A stretch of DNA of 64,000 nucleotides from Rubrobacter xylanophilus (GTDB lineage Bacteria > Actinomycetota > Rubrobacteria > Rubrobacterales > Rubrobacteraceae). Positions 51,864 to 59,767 of this stretch are shown piece by piece. Location: assembly GCF_007164525.1 (NCBI RefSeq), contig NZ_AP019791.1, positions 2,405,501 through 2,469,500 of the forward strand. Direction: 5' to 3'. The notes under the pieces are model-generated. The model had not been told where the DNA came from. It worked only from the letters and a program-made list of their open reading frames with translations, and ran no database searches. Within the stretch, counting starts at the first letter, position 1, and each line of letters begins with the position of its first letter. The position numbers were made by a program, and so were the translations under genes.

Positions 51864-53819
51864 GTGCGCGCCATGAGACGCATACGCATCCCCGGAGCCC
51901 TCAGGGAGCGGGCCGTTCGTCCGTTACTCTGGGTGCAGCGTAGCTTCCGGCAGTCGCCGCCCGCCTTCCGGCGCGGGGCGGCGATGCTGGTGGATGCGGC
52001 CATCGTGGTGGAGTCCTTCGCGGTGGCGCTGCTGTTTAGGTTCGAGGGGGACGTGCAGTGGGAGTTCTGGGTCTCCTTCTGGCCGTTCGCCCTCGCGGGG
52101 GCGGCGCTCTTCGTGCTGCTCCTGCACATAAACGGCGTCTACAGGAGCATCCTGCGCTACACCGGCATCTACCAGGGGGTGCGCATCGCGAGCGCCACCT
52201 CCATCGCCACCGGGCTCCTGTTCATCGCCGATGTCACCTTCGACGAGTTGCTCGGCTACTACCCGGCGCCGCGTTCGGTGGTGCTGGTCGGGGCGCTGCT
52301 CGCGTACGTGCAGCTCGTGGCGGTCAGGCTCTACCCGCGGGTTTTCTACGAGCTCTCGCTGCGGGAGGTTGGACGCCGCAAGCGGACCGCCATCGTGGGC
52401 ACCGGGGAGCAGGGGGTGGCGCTGGCGGGCCACATCTGGCGCACGGCGGCGATGAACACCCAGGTCGTCGGGTTCGTCAGCGACAGCCCGGAGGAGGTCG
52501 GCAACCACATCGAGGGCGTCCCGGTGGTCGGGACCATAGAGGAGATAGAGGAGATCGTCGCCGGCCACGGCCTGGACCAGGTGATCATCGCCACCCCCCA
52601 GGCCAGCCGGGAGCAGGTGGACCGCATCTGGCGCACCTGCGTCCGCTCCCGGGTCGAGGTGAAGGTGATGCCGGACCTGGGGGAGCTCCTGGCCGAGGGG
52701 ACGATCCGCCTGAGGGAGCTGCAGATAGAGGACCTCCTCGGGCGCGAGCCGGTGGACATAGACCTGGAGGCCCTCTCGGGCTACATAAACGGCAAGCGGG
52801 TGCTCGTCACGGGGGCGGGCGGCTCCATCGGGAGCGAGCTCTCCCGCCAGATCTCGCGTCTCGGTCCCGCGCAGCTGGTGCTCCTCGATCGCGACGAGAG
52901 CGGGCTCTACTACCTGGGCGGGGAGCTGCGCCGGGAGGAGTTCCGCGGGGCCGAGCTCGTCGTCGGGGACGTGACCAACCCTGAGCGGGTCGGCTTCGTC
53001 TTCGAGCGCTTCCGGCCGCAGCTGGTCTTCCACGCCGCCGCCTACAAGCACGTCCCCATGATGGAGCTGCAGGCGACCGAGGCGATCATCAACAACGTCT
53101 ACGGCACCCTGAACGTTGCCCGAGCGGCCGGGGCCTACGGAGCGGAGAAGTTCGTGAACGTCTCCACCGACAAGGCCGTGAACCCCGCCAACGTGATGGG
53201 GGCCACCAAGAGGCTCTCGGAGATGATCGTGCGGGAGATGTCCGGGGTGTACCCGGAGACGGTCTACGCCTCGGTGCGCTTCGGGAACGTGCTCGGCAGC
53301 CGCGGCTCGGTGGTGCCGACCTTCCGCCAGCAGATAGAGGCTGGGGGACCGGTGACGGTGACGCATCCGGAGATGATCCGGTACTTCATGACCATCCCGG
53401 AGGCGGTCTCCCTGATCCTGCAGGCCGGGGCGATGGCCGACGGCTACGCGACCTACGTGCTGGAGATGGGCCGTCCCGTGCGCATCCTGGACCTGGCGCG
53501 CAACATGATCGAGATCATGGGCGCCCCGGACGTCCAGATAAAGTTCGTCGGCCTGCGTCCGGGCGAGAAGCTGCGGGAGGAGCTCTCGGAGGAGGGGGAG
53601 CACCGGCTGCCCACGGAACACCCGATGGTCTACCGGCTGGTCTCGGAGAACGAGACCCCGCCTGACGGCGCTGACCTGCAGGAGCTGGTGGACGCGATGG
53701 TCTACGAAGCGAGAAACCAGGAGACCGGGAGGGCGATCCGGCTCCTGCAGCGGGCGGTGCCGAACTACTCGGCCGCGGACCTCCCGGGGAGCGTGACCCC
53801 CCGGGAGGGGGAGGCTTAG
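51864..53819 (+). CDS. Membrane-bound nucleotide sugar 4,6-dehydratase (CapD/WbpM/PglF type)
   Basis: A 651-residue protein with four to five N-terminal helices (about 40-160), a first Rossmann-like domain (TAIVGTGEQGVALAG) and a second, catalytic SDR domain from about residue 310 (VLVTGAGGSIGSELSRQI). HAAAYKHVPMME and STDKAVNPANVMGATKRLSEM are typical of this type, in which methionine replaces the usual tyrosine. It dehydrates UDP-GlcNAc or a similar sugar, first step to a 6-deoxy amino sugar. The GTG is fixed by the TAGAAT 6 nt upstream. The end overlaps the convergent GGDEF gene by 4 bp. Confidence 0.9.
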   Translation: MRAMRRIRIPGALRERAVRPLLWVQRSFRQSPPAFRRGAAMLVDAAIVVESFAVALLFRFEGDVQWEFWVSFWPFALAGAALFVLLLHINGVYRSILRYTGIYQGVRIASATSIATGLLFIADVTFDELLGYYPAPRSVVLVGALLAYVQLVAVRLYPRVFYELSLREVGRRKRTAIVGTGEQGVALAGHIWRTAAMNTQVVGFVSDSPEEVGNHIEGVPVVGTIEEIEEIVAGHGLDQVIIATPQASREQVDRIWRTCVRSRVEVKVMPDLGELLAEGTIRLRELQIEDLLGREPVDIDLEALSGYINGKRVLVTGAGGSIGSELSRQISRLGPAQLVLLDRDESGLYYLGGELRREEFRGAELVVGDVTNPERVGFVFERFRPQLVFHAAAYKHVPMMELQATEAIINNVYGTLNVARAAGAYGAEKFVNVSTDKAVNPANVMGATKRLSEMIVREMSGVYPETVYASVRFGNVLGSRGSVVPTFRQQIEAGGPVTVTHPEMIRYFMTIPEAVSLILQAGAMADGYATYVLEMGRPVRILDLARNMIEIMGAPDVQIKFVGLRPGEKLREELSEEGEHRLPTEHPMVYRLVSENETPPDGADLQELVDAMVYEARNQETGRAIRLLQRAVPNYSAADLPGSVTPREGEA

Positions 53820-54718
53820 GCGGAGGACGTACGGCGGGCTTTCCGCGCGATGAGGGCGGCGTCGGCCCTCCTGAGCAGGTCTCCGGGCCCCTCCCGGTCG
53901 CGGAGCCCGGCCACCCCGGCCCTGATCTCCAGGGTTATCCTGCCGGCCTGCGGGACCGTGAGGGGCCGCTCCCGCACCTTCCGGCAGAGCCGATCCACGA
54001 TCTGCGCGGCCTCTTCCACTGCGGTGCCCGGAAGACCGACGAGGAACTCGTCCCCGCCCCACCGCGCGACCCAATCGCCCCTGCGGAGGTTGCGGGAGAT
54101 CACATCGGCCAGGTGCACGAGTGCCTCGTCCCCCGTGGCGTGCCCGTAAGCGTCGTTTGTCTTCTTGAAGTCCTTGAGGTCCAGGAGCGCGAGCGAGAAC
54201 GGGCTCCTGTCGCGCCGGGCGCGCCATACGCTCTCCTCCAGGAGCATCTCTCCCGAGCGCCGGTTGTGCAGGCCGGTCAGGTGATCCCTGCGGGAGAGCT
54301 GCTCGAGGGAGCGCAGAGCCCGGTCCAGCCTCCCGATGACGAGCGCGGTCTCGGCCATCAGGCGCCCGGCCTCGTCGGTGTGGTGGGCGGGCAGCCGCGG
54401 GACGCGCCGCTCGTCGAGGTAGCCCCTGAGCCCCCGGGAGGTCTTCCTGAGGGGTTCCAGCAGGTCGTGCAGCGCGTAGAGGGTGCCGGCGGTGCCGGCC
54501 AGCGTCGCGGCGAGCGCGACGGCCGTGATCCTCACCCTCTCCGCCCTGCTCAGCGCCGAGCGGGCGGCGTGCAGGGTGATGGCGAGCAGCGGTATGTGGG
54601 TGCCTGTGAAGGCGACGAGCATTATCTTGCCCTCGTAGCTCTTCGGCCGCCCAAGCCTGGAGAGCAGCCCGTACAGACCAAGGCCTCTTGCGTCGTCCAT
54701 CGCGAATTCGTCCCCCAT
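53816..54718 (-). CDS. Diguanylate cyclase with N-terminal membrane region
   Basis: A 300-residue protein. Two hydrophobic helices (about 32-50 and 64-84) are followed by a HAMP-like linker and a GGDEF domain from about 140. The active-site motif is intact (WGGDEFLVG), with DLKDFKKTNDAYGHATGDEAL before it. An RxxD inhibition site is not evident at the expected position. It should make cyclic di-GMP from GTP. The ATG at 54718 was chosen because the upstream frame is low-complexity; a TACAAT hexamer at 54758-54763 may be its -10. Cyclic di-GMP could control the glycan locus next door. Confidence 0.85.
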   Translation of the reverse strand: MGDEFAMDDARGLGLYGLLSRLGRPKSYEGKIMLVAFTGTHIPLLAITLHAARSALSRAERVRITAVALAATLAGTAGTLYALHDLLEPLRKTSRGLRGYLDERRVPRLPAHHTDEAGRLMAETALVIGRLDRALRSLEQLSRRDHLTGLHNRRSGEMLLEESVWRARRDRSPFSLALLDLKDFKKTNDAYGHATGDEALVHLADVISRNLRRGDWVARWGGDEFLVGLPGTAVEEAAQIVDRLCRKVRERPLTVPQAGRITLEIRAGVAGLRDREGPGDLLRRADAALIARKARRTSSA

Positions 54719-54786
54719 GAACGGTGTCGCCGGGCTTCCCGGACGGGATTCGGGGGTATTGTACCCCTCTCCGCTCCGCGGTGGGG

Positions 54787-54996
54787 CTACCCTTCGCGCC
54801 GGCCCTTGAGCCCGAGGTAGGTCAGGTAGACGCCGATGGCGAGCGAGATGATGATGATCGGCAGGTGCAATAAAGCCAGGTACGGGTCGCTCTGCAGGTC
54901 GTTGGCGTACCACGTGTAGCCGCGCGTGACCCAGAAGAAGAGCATCACGACGCCCATCCCCAGCAGCAGGTTGCACTGGCGCCTCGAGAGCTTCAT
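54787..54996 (-). CDS. Small membrane protein, SCO4848-like
   Basis: A 69-residue protein with two membrane helices (about 8-24 and 43-64). The start MKLSRR, followed by LLLG, and the spacing to the second helix resemble the actinobacterial SCO4848 family of unknown function. Function is unknown. It is followed on the same strand by the GGDEF gene after a 68-bp gap. Confidence 0.6.
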   Translation of the reverse strand: MKLSRRQCNLLLGMGVVMLFFWVTRGYTWYANDLQSDPYLALLHLPIIIISLAIGVYLTYLGLKGRREG

Positions 54997-55033
54997 GACA
55001 CCGATAGTTTAGCAGAGCCAGAGACGGAGCCCG

Positions 55034-56047
55034 CTAGCTCCCCCGACCTAATCCGAAGGCTTCAGCGAGCAGCTCGTAGGAGCGCAGCCTGGCCTCGTGG
55101 TCGTAGACCATGGTGGTGACCATGACCTCGTCGGCCGCCGTCTTCCGGGCCATCTCCACGAGCCGCTCCCTGACGGTCTCCGGGTCGCCGACGACCTGCA
55201 TGGAGCGGTAGCTCTCGAGCAGGCGCCGCTCCGCGGGGCTGTAGGGGTAGGAGAGCGCCTCCTCGGGGCTCGGCAGCGGGCCGGGCCTGCCGGTGCGCAT
55301 CCTCACCCAGGCGAGGCCCATGGAGGAGGCGAGCTCCCCGGCCCTCTCCTCAGTCTCGGCGCAGACGACGGAGGCGGCGAGGATGGCGTGGGGCTCGGGA
55401 AAGCTCTTCGAGGGCCGGAAGTGCTCGCGGTAGGCGAGCATCGGCGGGGCGGGGTCCACGGGGCTGAAGTGGGAGGCGAAGGCGTAGCCGAGGCCCATCT
55501 CCCCGGCGGCCTTCGCGGAGTAGCCGCTGGAGCCGAGCAGCCAGATGGGGGGCAGCTCCACGTCGTCGGGGACGGCCTTCACGGAGGCGAAGGGGTGTCC
55601 CTCCGGGAAGCCCTCGCCGGCGAAGGCCAGCAGCTCGCCGAAGAGCTCCGGGAAGTCGTCGGCCTCCGCCCCCCGGCCCCTGCGCAGGGCGGCGGCGGTG
55701 ACGGGGTCGGTGCCCGGGGCGCGGCCGATCCCGAGGTCGATGCGCCCGGGGTGCAGCGCCTCGAGCAGCCGGAAGGTCTCGACGACCTTCAGCGGGGCGT
55801 GATTGGGGAGCATGATGCCGCCGGCCCCGACCCGGATGCGGTCCGTCGCGTTCGCCACGTGCCCGATCATGACCTCCGGCGCGGGGCTCGCGACGCTCGG
55901 GAGGTTGTGGTGCTCGGCGAGCCAGTAGCGGGCGTAGCCGAGCCGGTCGGCGAGCCGGGCGAGCTCCAGGGTGTTGCGCAGGGCGCGGGAGGAGCCCGAC
56001 CCGGCGCTGACCGGCGAGAGATCCAGTACCGAGAGCGCTGGGGTCAT
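55034..56047 (-). CDS. Luciferase-like flavin-dependent monooxygenase
   Basis: A 337-residue (beta/alpha)8 barrel of the LLM class, of the type with a two-stretch start (VLDLSPVSAGSGSSRALRNT) and YWLAEHHNLPSVASPAPEV. GAGGIMLPNHAPLKVVETF and GRIDLGIGRAPGTDP are typical of the MsnO/YhbW group. It uses FMNH2 and oxygen on an unknown substrate. ATG at 56047 has GGAGG 9 nt upstream. A longer frame to 56077 is less likely. A second LLM gene lies 26 bp upstream on the same strand. Confidence 0.88.
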   Translation of the reverse strand: MTPALSVLDLSPVSAGSGSSRALRNTLELARLADRLGYARYWLAEHHNLPSVASPAPEVMIGHVANATDRIRVGAGGIMLPNHAPLKVVETFRLLEALHPGRIDLGIGRAPGTDPVTAAALRRGRGAEADDFPELFGELLAFAGEGFPEGHPFASVKAVPDDVELPPIWLLGSSGYSAKAAGEMGLGYAFASHFSPVDPAPPMLAYREHFRPSKSFPEPHAILAASVVCAETEERAGELASSMGLAWVRMRTGRPGPLPSPEEALSYPYSPAERRLLESYRSMQVVGDPETVRERLVEMARKTAADEVMVTTMVYDHEARLRSYELLAEAFGLGRGS

Positions 56048-56073
56048 CCTTCTCGACCTCCTCTGCCTCACGC

Positions 56074-56955
56074 TCACCGGGCGCGCCCGGCGGCGACCAG
56101 CTCACGCGTGGCGGGGGCGACCTCGGCGGCGAAGAGTTCGAGGGAGGCCACGTCGTCCGTCATCAGGATGAAGCCGCTCACACCATACTCCAGCGAGAGC
56201 TCCGCGAGCTCCCCGGCCCACCGCCGCGGCCGCCCGACTGACAGGGAGTGCTCCGGGATGTTCAGCAGGCGGCGCACGGCGGAGGGGTCGCGCCCGGCGG
56301 AGGCCGCCCCCTCGTCGATGCGCCGGTTCATCTCCGCGAGAGCGGCGGGGCCTCCGGGGAGGTACGGCAGGGAGGGCAGCCACCCGTCGGCCACCCGTCC
56401 CGTGAGGCGCAGCATCCTCGGTTTGTATGCCCCGACCCATATCCCGACGCCGTGGGCGGGGGCGGGGCCGCGCTTCGCGCCCTCGAGGCGGTAGTGCTCG
56501 CCGTCGAAGTGCACTCCACCGCGCTTCTCCGTGGCCCAGAGCTCGCGGATGATCTCTATGGCCTCCCCGAGTGCCTCGACCGCCTGCCCCGGCGACCGGC
56601 GGGGGCCGCCCATCGCCGCGATGGCGTCCCAGAACCCCCCGGCCCCGATGCCGAGCTCGAACCTCCCGCCGGAGAGCAGGTCCAGGCTCGCCGCCGCGCG
56701 GGCCAGCACCGCCGGGTGACGGAGCGGCAGGTTGATGACGTTCCCGCTCAGGCGCACCCTCCGGGTGCGCGCGGCGACGTAGGAGAGCAGGGTCCAGGTG
56801 TCCAGAAAAGCCGGCTGGTAGGGGTGGTCCTGGAAGGTCACCAGGTCCAGCCCCGCCCGCTCGGCGGCCACCGCCAGCTCGACGGCGTGCGTGGGAGGCC
56901 GGGCGGCGGGGGTTATGAAGGCTCCGAAGAGCAACTCGTGGCCGTAGTCCGTCAT
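56074..56955 (-). CDS. Luciferase-like flavin-dependent monooxygenase
   Basis: A 293-residue LLM-class barrel of the F420/FMN type: GLDLVTFQDHPYQPAFLDTWTLL, RLSGNVINLPLRHPAVLARA, ASLDLLSGGRFELGIGAGGFWDA and KRGPAPAHGVGIWVGAY. It shares these segments with the N-terminal half of the gene at 56952, so the two are paralogues. F420 may be the cofactor, as in many actinobacterial members, but FMN cannot be excluded. The ATG overlaps the stop of the upstream fusion gene (ATGA), with GGAG just before it. Confidence 0.87.
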   Translation of the reverse strand: MTDYGHELLFGAFITPAARPPTHAVELAVAAERAGLDLVTFQDHPYQPAFLDTWTLLSYVAARTRRVRLSGNVINLPLRHPAVLARAAASLDLLSGGRFELGIGAGGFWDAIAAMGGPRRSPGQAVEALGEAIEIIRELWATEKRGGVHFDGEHYRLEGAKRGPAPAHGVGIWVGAYKPRMLRLTGRVADGWLPSLPYLPGGPAALAEMNRRIDEGAASAGRDPSAVRRLLNIPEHSLSVGRPRRWAGELAELSLEYGVSGFILMTDDVASLELFAAEVAPATRELVAAGRAR

Positions 56956-59195
56956 GCCCGTCTCCTCTCTGCCGGAGGGATGTTGAAGTTGTCGTTGAAG
57001 AGGTTCCCGGGGTCGTAGCGCGCCTTGAGCTCGCGCAGGCGCGCCAGCGTCGCGGGCGGGAACGCCTCCCGCAGGCGCTCCGGGCGCCGGTCGGTCTCGA
57101 AGCTGAGGTAGAGCCCGTCGAAGTCCGCGCGCATCGCCTCCCACGCCGCGTCGAGGCGTTCCCCGCTCGCCCCGAACGCGGTGACGTGGAAGTTGGCCGA
57201 GCGGTTGGCGTAGGCGGTAGCCTCCGGCGCGACGTCGGCGACCGCGCCGCCCACCGACCGGATCTGGAAGAAGTACGCCGCCCCGCTGCGCAGCAGCGCC
57301 TCGGCCGCCGCGGCGAAGCGCGGCGTGATGTGCCGGATGAGGCCGGAGCGCGCGACCGGCTCGCCCCGCGCCTCGTGGTAGCTCCCCTGAGCGTTCGCCA
57401 TGATGCTCGGGTACGGCGTGATGGCGACGCTCTGGTCGTACACGGGCGCCGCCCCGGCGACGGGCTCGAGCAGCTCGACGATGACCTCGGGCCGGTCGGA
57501 GTCGACGACCGCAAGCACTTGCGCCACCGCCGGCCGTCCGGGCCGCTGCGCCCCCAGGACGATGAAGCTGGTGAGCTCCCGCGGCGCTGTCTCGACGGCC
57601 GCGCCCCACCGCCGGAGGAGCCCCGCCGTGTCGCTAGCGTCCATCAAGAACTGCCCCCAACCGACCTCCCCGACCTCGTACGCCTCGAACTCGAACGAGG
57701 TGACGACGCCGAAGTTCGCCCCGGCTCCCCGCACGGCCCAGAAGAGGTCCGGGTTCTCCTCGCCGCTCGCGCGCACCACGGAGCCGTCGGCGAGCACCAC
57801 CTCGACGGCGCGCAGGTGGTCTATCGTGAGGCCGCGCCCGCGCGCGAGCCAGCCGATGCCGCCGGCGGTCGCGAGCCCCCCGACCCCCACGCCGCCGTAG
57901 TCTCCCGAGCTGAGGCCCCACCCGTACGGAGCGAGCGCCGCGGCGACATCCATCCAGCGCGCCCCTGGCCCGATGCGCACCCGGCGGGCGGCCTCGTCCA
58001 GCACCTCGATGCCGTTCATCCTCGAGAGGTCTATGACGATGCCGCCCCTGTTGGTGGATCGCCCGCTGATGCCGTGCCCGCCGCTGCGGATGCCGAGCGG
58101 CACGCCGGGGTGGGAGCGGGCGAAGGCGAGGGCCTCGGCGACCTGCTCCGGGCTCCCGGCCCGCAGGAGGAGCCCCGGCGCCCCGCCGCGCAGGTAGGTG
58201 GACCTTAGGCGCGCGTATGCGGGGTCCCCGGGCTCCACCGCGTTCTCCCTGAGAGGGGCGGGGATGCCGTCGTAGTCGATCCCCGCGTGGCGCCGGACCC
58301 GCACCCAGAGGGGGCGTACGCCTCCCCCGAGGGGCGCTCCGGCGAGCTCGCGCCCGGCGGCCTCGCGCAGCTCCGGGGCGACCTCGAGGGCGAAGCGCTC
58401 CACCGCCTCCTCGCCCTCCGGGACGAGGATGAGGGTCCCGACGCCGTCCTCCGTCACGAGCGGGAGGAGGTCCTCGACCCACTTTTCGGCCGGACCTTCG
58501 AGAAAGCCGCCGCGGGAGGAGGAGAACCGCCCCGGGACGTTGAGGAGCCGCCGGACCTCGCGCGGGTCCCGCCCCGCCTCCCGCGCGGCCCCGTCGAGGA
58601 GCCCGTTCGCGGCCCGTATCTCTGTAGCCTTGATCTCCCCGAGCGTCGCCAGCCAGCCGTCGGCCTTGCGCCCCGCGAGCCGCAGATGCTCCGGCTCGTG
58701 GGCCTCCACATAGATCGGCACGTAGCGCTCCGGCGCGGGGCCGCGCCTGGCGCCCCGGATGCGGTGGTGCTCGCCCTCGAACCTCAGTGGCCCCCTCTCC
58801 CCGGCGTCGAGGAGGCCCCGGATCACGTCCACCGCCTCCCCGAGCGCGGCGGCCTCCTCGGGCGCGTCCCCGAACGGGTCCCTGGGCGAGAGCCCGAGCT
58901 CGAGCCTCCCGCCGGAGAGCAGGTCGAGGCTCGCCGCCGCGCGCGCCAGCACCGCCGGCGACCCCGGCGACACGCGCAGCGCGTTCGCGCCGATGCGCAC
59001 CCGATGCGTCCGGCCCGCCACCCAGGACATGAGGGTCCAGGCGTCCAACGAGGCCGGCCCACCGGGCGGATCCCCGAACGTCACCAGGTCGTAGCCCAGT
59101 TCCTCGGCGCGCCGCGCGAGCGCGACCGCCGCCTCCGGCGAGCCGCCCGCCGGAGCGATGAGCACCCCGAACTCGAGGAAGTGGCCGTAGCTCAA
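56952..59195 (-). CDS. Fusion of luciferase-like monooxygenase and berberine-bridge-type FAD oxidase
   Basis: A 747-residue, two-enzyme protein. Residues about 5-290 are an LLM barrel related to the gene at 56074. Residues about 310-747 are an FAD-binding oxidase: IRSGGHGISGRSTNRGG near residue 380 holds the histidine that binds FAD covalently, and YDPGNLFNDNFNIPP is the BBE end. In the second FAD loop, GLTID replaces the usual GLTCD, so bicovalent attachment by cysteine is missing. The start is TTG at 59195, with AGAGGAG 10 nt upstream. The frame runs back to 59258, but that TTG is part of the -35 TTGACA. Probably repressed once by the adjacent MarR protein. Confidence 0.85.
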   Translation of the reverse strand: MSYGHFLEFGVLIAPAGGSPEAAVALARRAEELGYDLVTFGDPPGGPASLDAWTLMSWVAGRTHRVRIGANALRVSPGSPAVLARAAASLDLLSGGRLELGLSPRDPFGDAPEEAAALGEAVDVIRGLLDAGERGPLRFEGEHHRIRGARRGPAPERYVPIYVEAHEPEHLRLAGRKADGWLATLGEIKATEIRAANGLLDGAAREAGRDPREVRRLLNVPGRFSSSRGGFLEGPAEKWVEDLLPLVTEDGVGTLILVPEGEEAVERFALEVAPELREAAGRELAGAPLGGGVRPLWVRVRRHAGIDYDGIPAPLRENAVEPGDPAYARLRSTYLRGGAPGLLLRAGSPEQVAEALAFARSHPGVPLGIRSGGHGISGRSTNRGGIVIDLSRMNGIEVLDEAARRVRIGPGARWMDVAAALAPYGWGLSSGDYGGVGVGGLATAGGIGWLARGRGLTIDHLRAVEVVLADGSVVRASGEENPDLFWAVRGAGANFGVVTSFEFEAYEVGEVGWGQFLMDASDTAGLLRRWGAAVETAPRELTSFIVLGAQRPGRPAVAQVLAVVDSDRPEVIVELLEPVAGAAPVYDQSVAITPYPSIMANAQGSYHEARGEPVARSGLIRHITPRFAAAAEALLRSGAAYFFQIRSVGGAVADVAPEATAYANRSANFHVTAFGASGERLDAAWEAMRADFDGLYLSFETDRRPERLREAFPPATLARLRELKARYDPGNLFNDNFNIPPAERRRA

Positions 59196-59231
59196 GTCTT
59201 CCAGGCTCCTCTCACGTTGATCCGCCGGACG

Positions 59232-59265
59232 ATTGTACCGCGCTGGTTGATGTGTCAACTATAAT
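59232..59265. promoter_or_regulatory. Divergent promoters and MarR-type operator
   Basis: On the minus strand, TTGACA (59253-59258) and TACAAT (59232-59237), 15-bp spacer. On the plus strand, TATAAT (59260-59265), 9 nt before the MarR ATG. A palindrome, GTTGA-4-TCAAC (59246-59259), covers the minus -35 and touches the plus -10. This is the layout expected for an autoregulating MarR repressor. Confidence 0.6.
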
Positions 59266-59274
59266 GGGGGCAAG

Positions 59275-59726
59275 ATGAGAGGTGAGCTCACGGAGCGGCA
59301 GGCCACGGTCTGGGACAGCTACCGGCGCAGCGCTCCCGCCTGGGGGCGCGGCTGAGCCGGGAGCCACACCGGGCGACGGGGCTCTCGGAGGCGGACTTCG
59401 AGGTGTTGGCGGCGCTGGCCGGCTCGCCGGAGGGGACGGTGCGGGCGCTCGAGCTGCGCTGCGGGCTGGAGTAGGAGAAGAGCCGGCTCTCCCGCCAGCT
59501 ACGGCGCATGGAGCGCCGCGGGCTCGTCGTCAGGGAGGAGTGCGCCGAGGATTGGCGGCGCCACGAGGGAGCGGTGCGCCGCTGCGTTTTCGGGGCGTTG
59601 AGTCACGGGCAGGCCGGGGTGCTCGTCGAGATCTCCTGCGCCGTGCTCGCCGGTCTGCGTTGTCCCTGGCCGCGCCGGATGGCTGACGCTATACTGCGCG
59701 TGCGACAACCGGGCGAGGGGTTGTAA
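59275..59726 (+). pseudogene. MarR-family regulator, decayed
   Basis: The ATG frame reads 26 residues and stops at TGA 59353-59355. MarR similarity continues in another frame from about 59340 (RLSREPHRATGLSEADFEVLA), so a frameshift lies near 59330-59340. That frame then meets TAG at 59472-59474, where a tryptophan is usual (GLE-stop-EKSRLSRQLRRMERRGLV). After EECAED the wing and following helix appear deleted, since the sequence goes straight to a C-terminal dimer helix (GALSHGQAGVLVEIS). Three separate lesions show it is inactive. It was the divergent regulator of the flavoenzyme genes at 55034-59195. Confidence 0.85.
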
Positions 59727-59767
59727 AGCGCAGGCGTCTACGGGTAGCTTTACGGAGGGTGAGCGTC

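Noticed and set aside
59195-59258. Start of the flavoenzyme fusion at TTG 59258
   Set aside because: This TTG is the first part of the TTGACA -35 hexamer, so it would not be transcribed. The TTG at 59195 has a ribosome-binding site.
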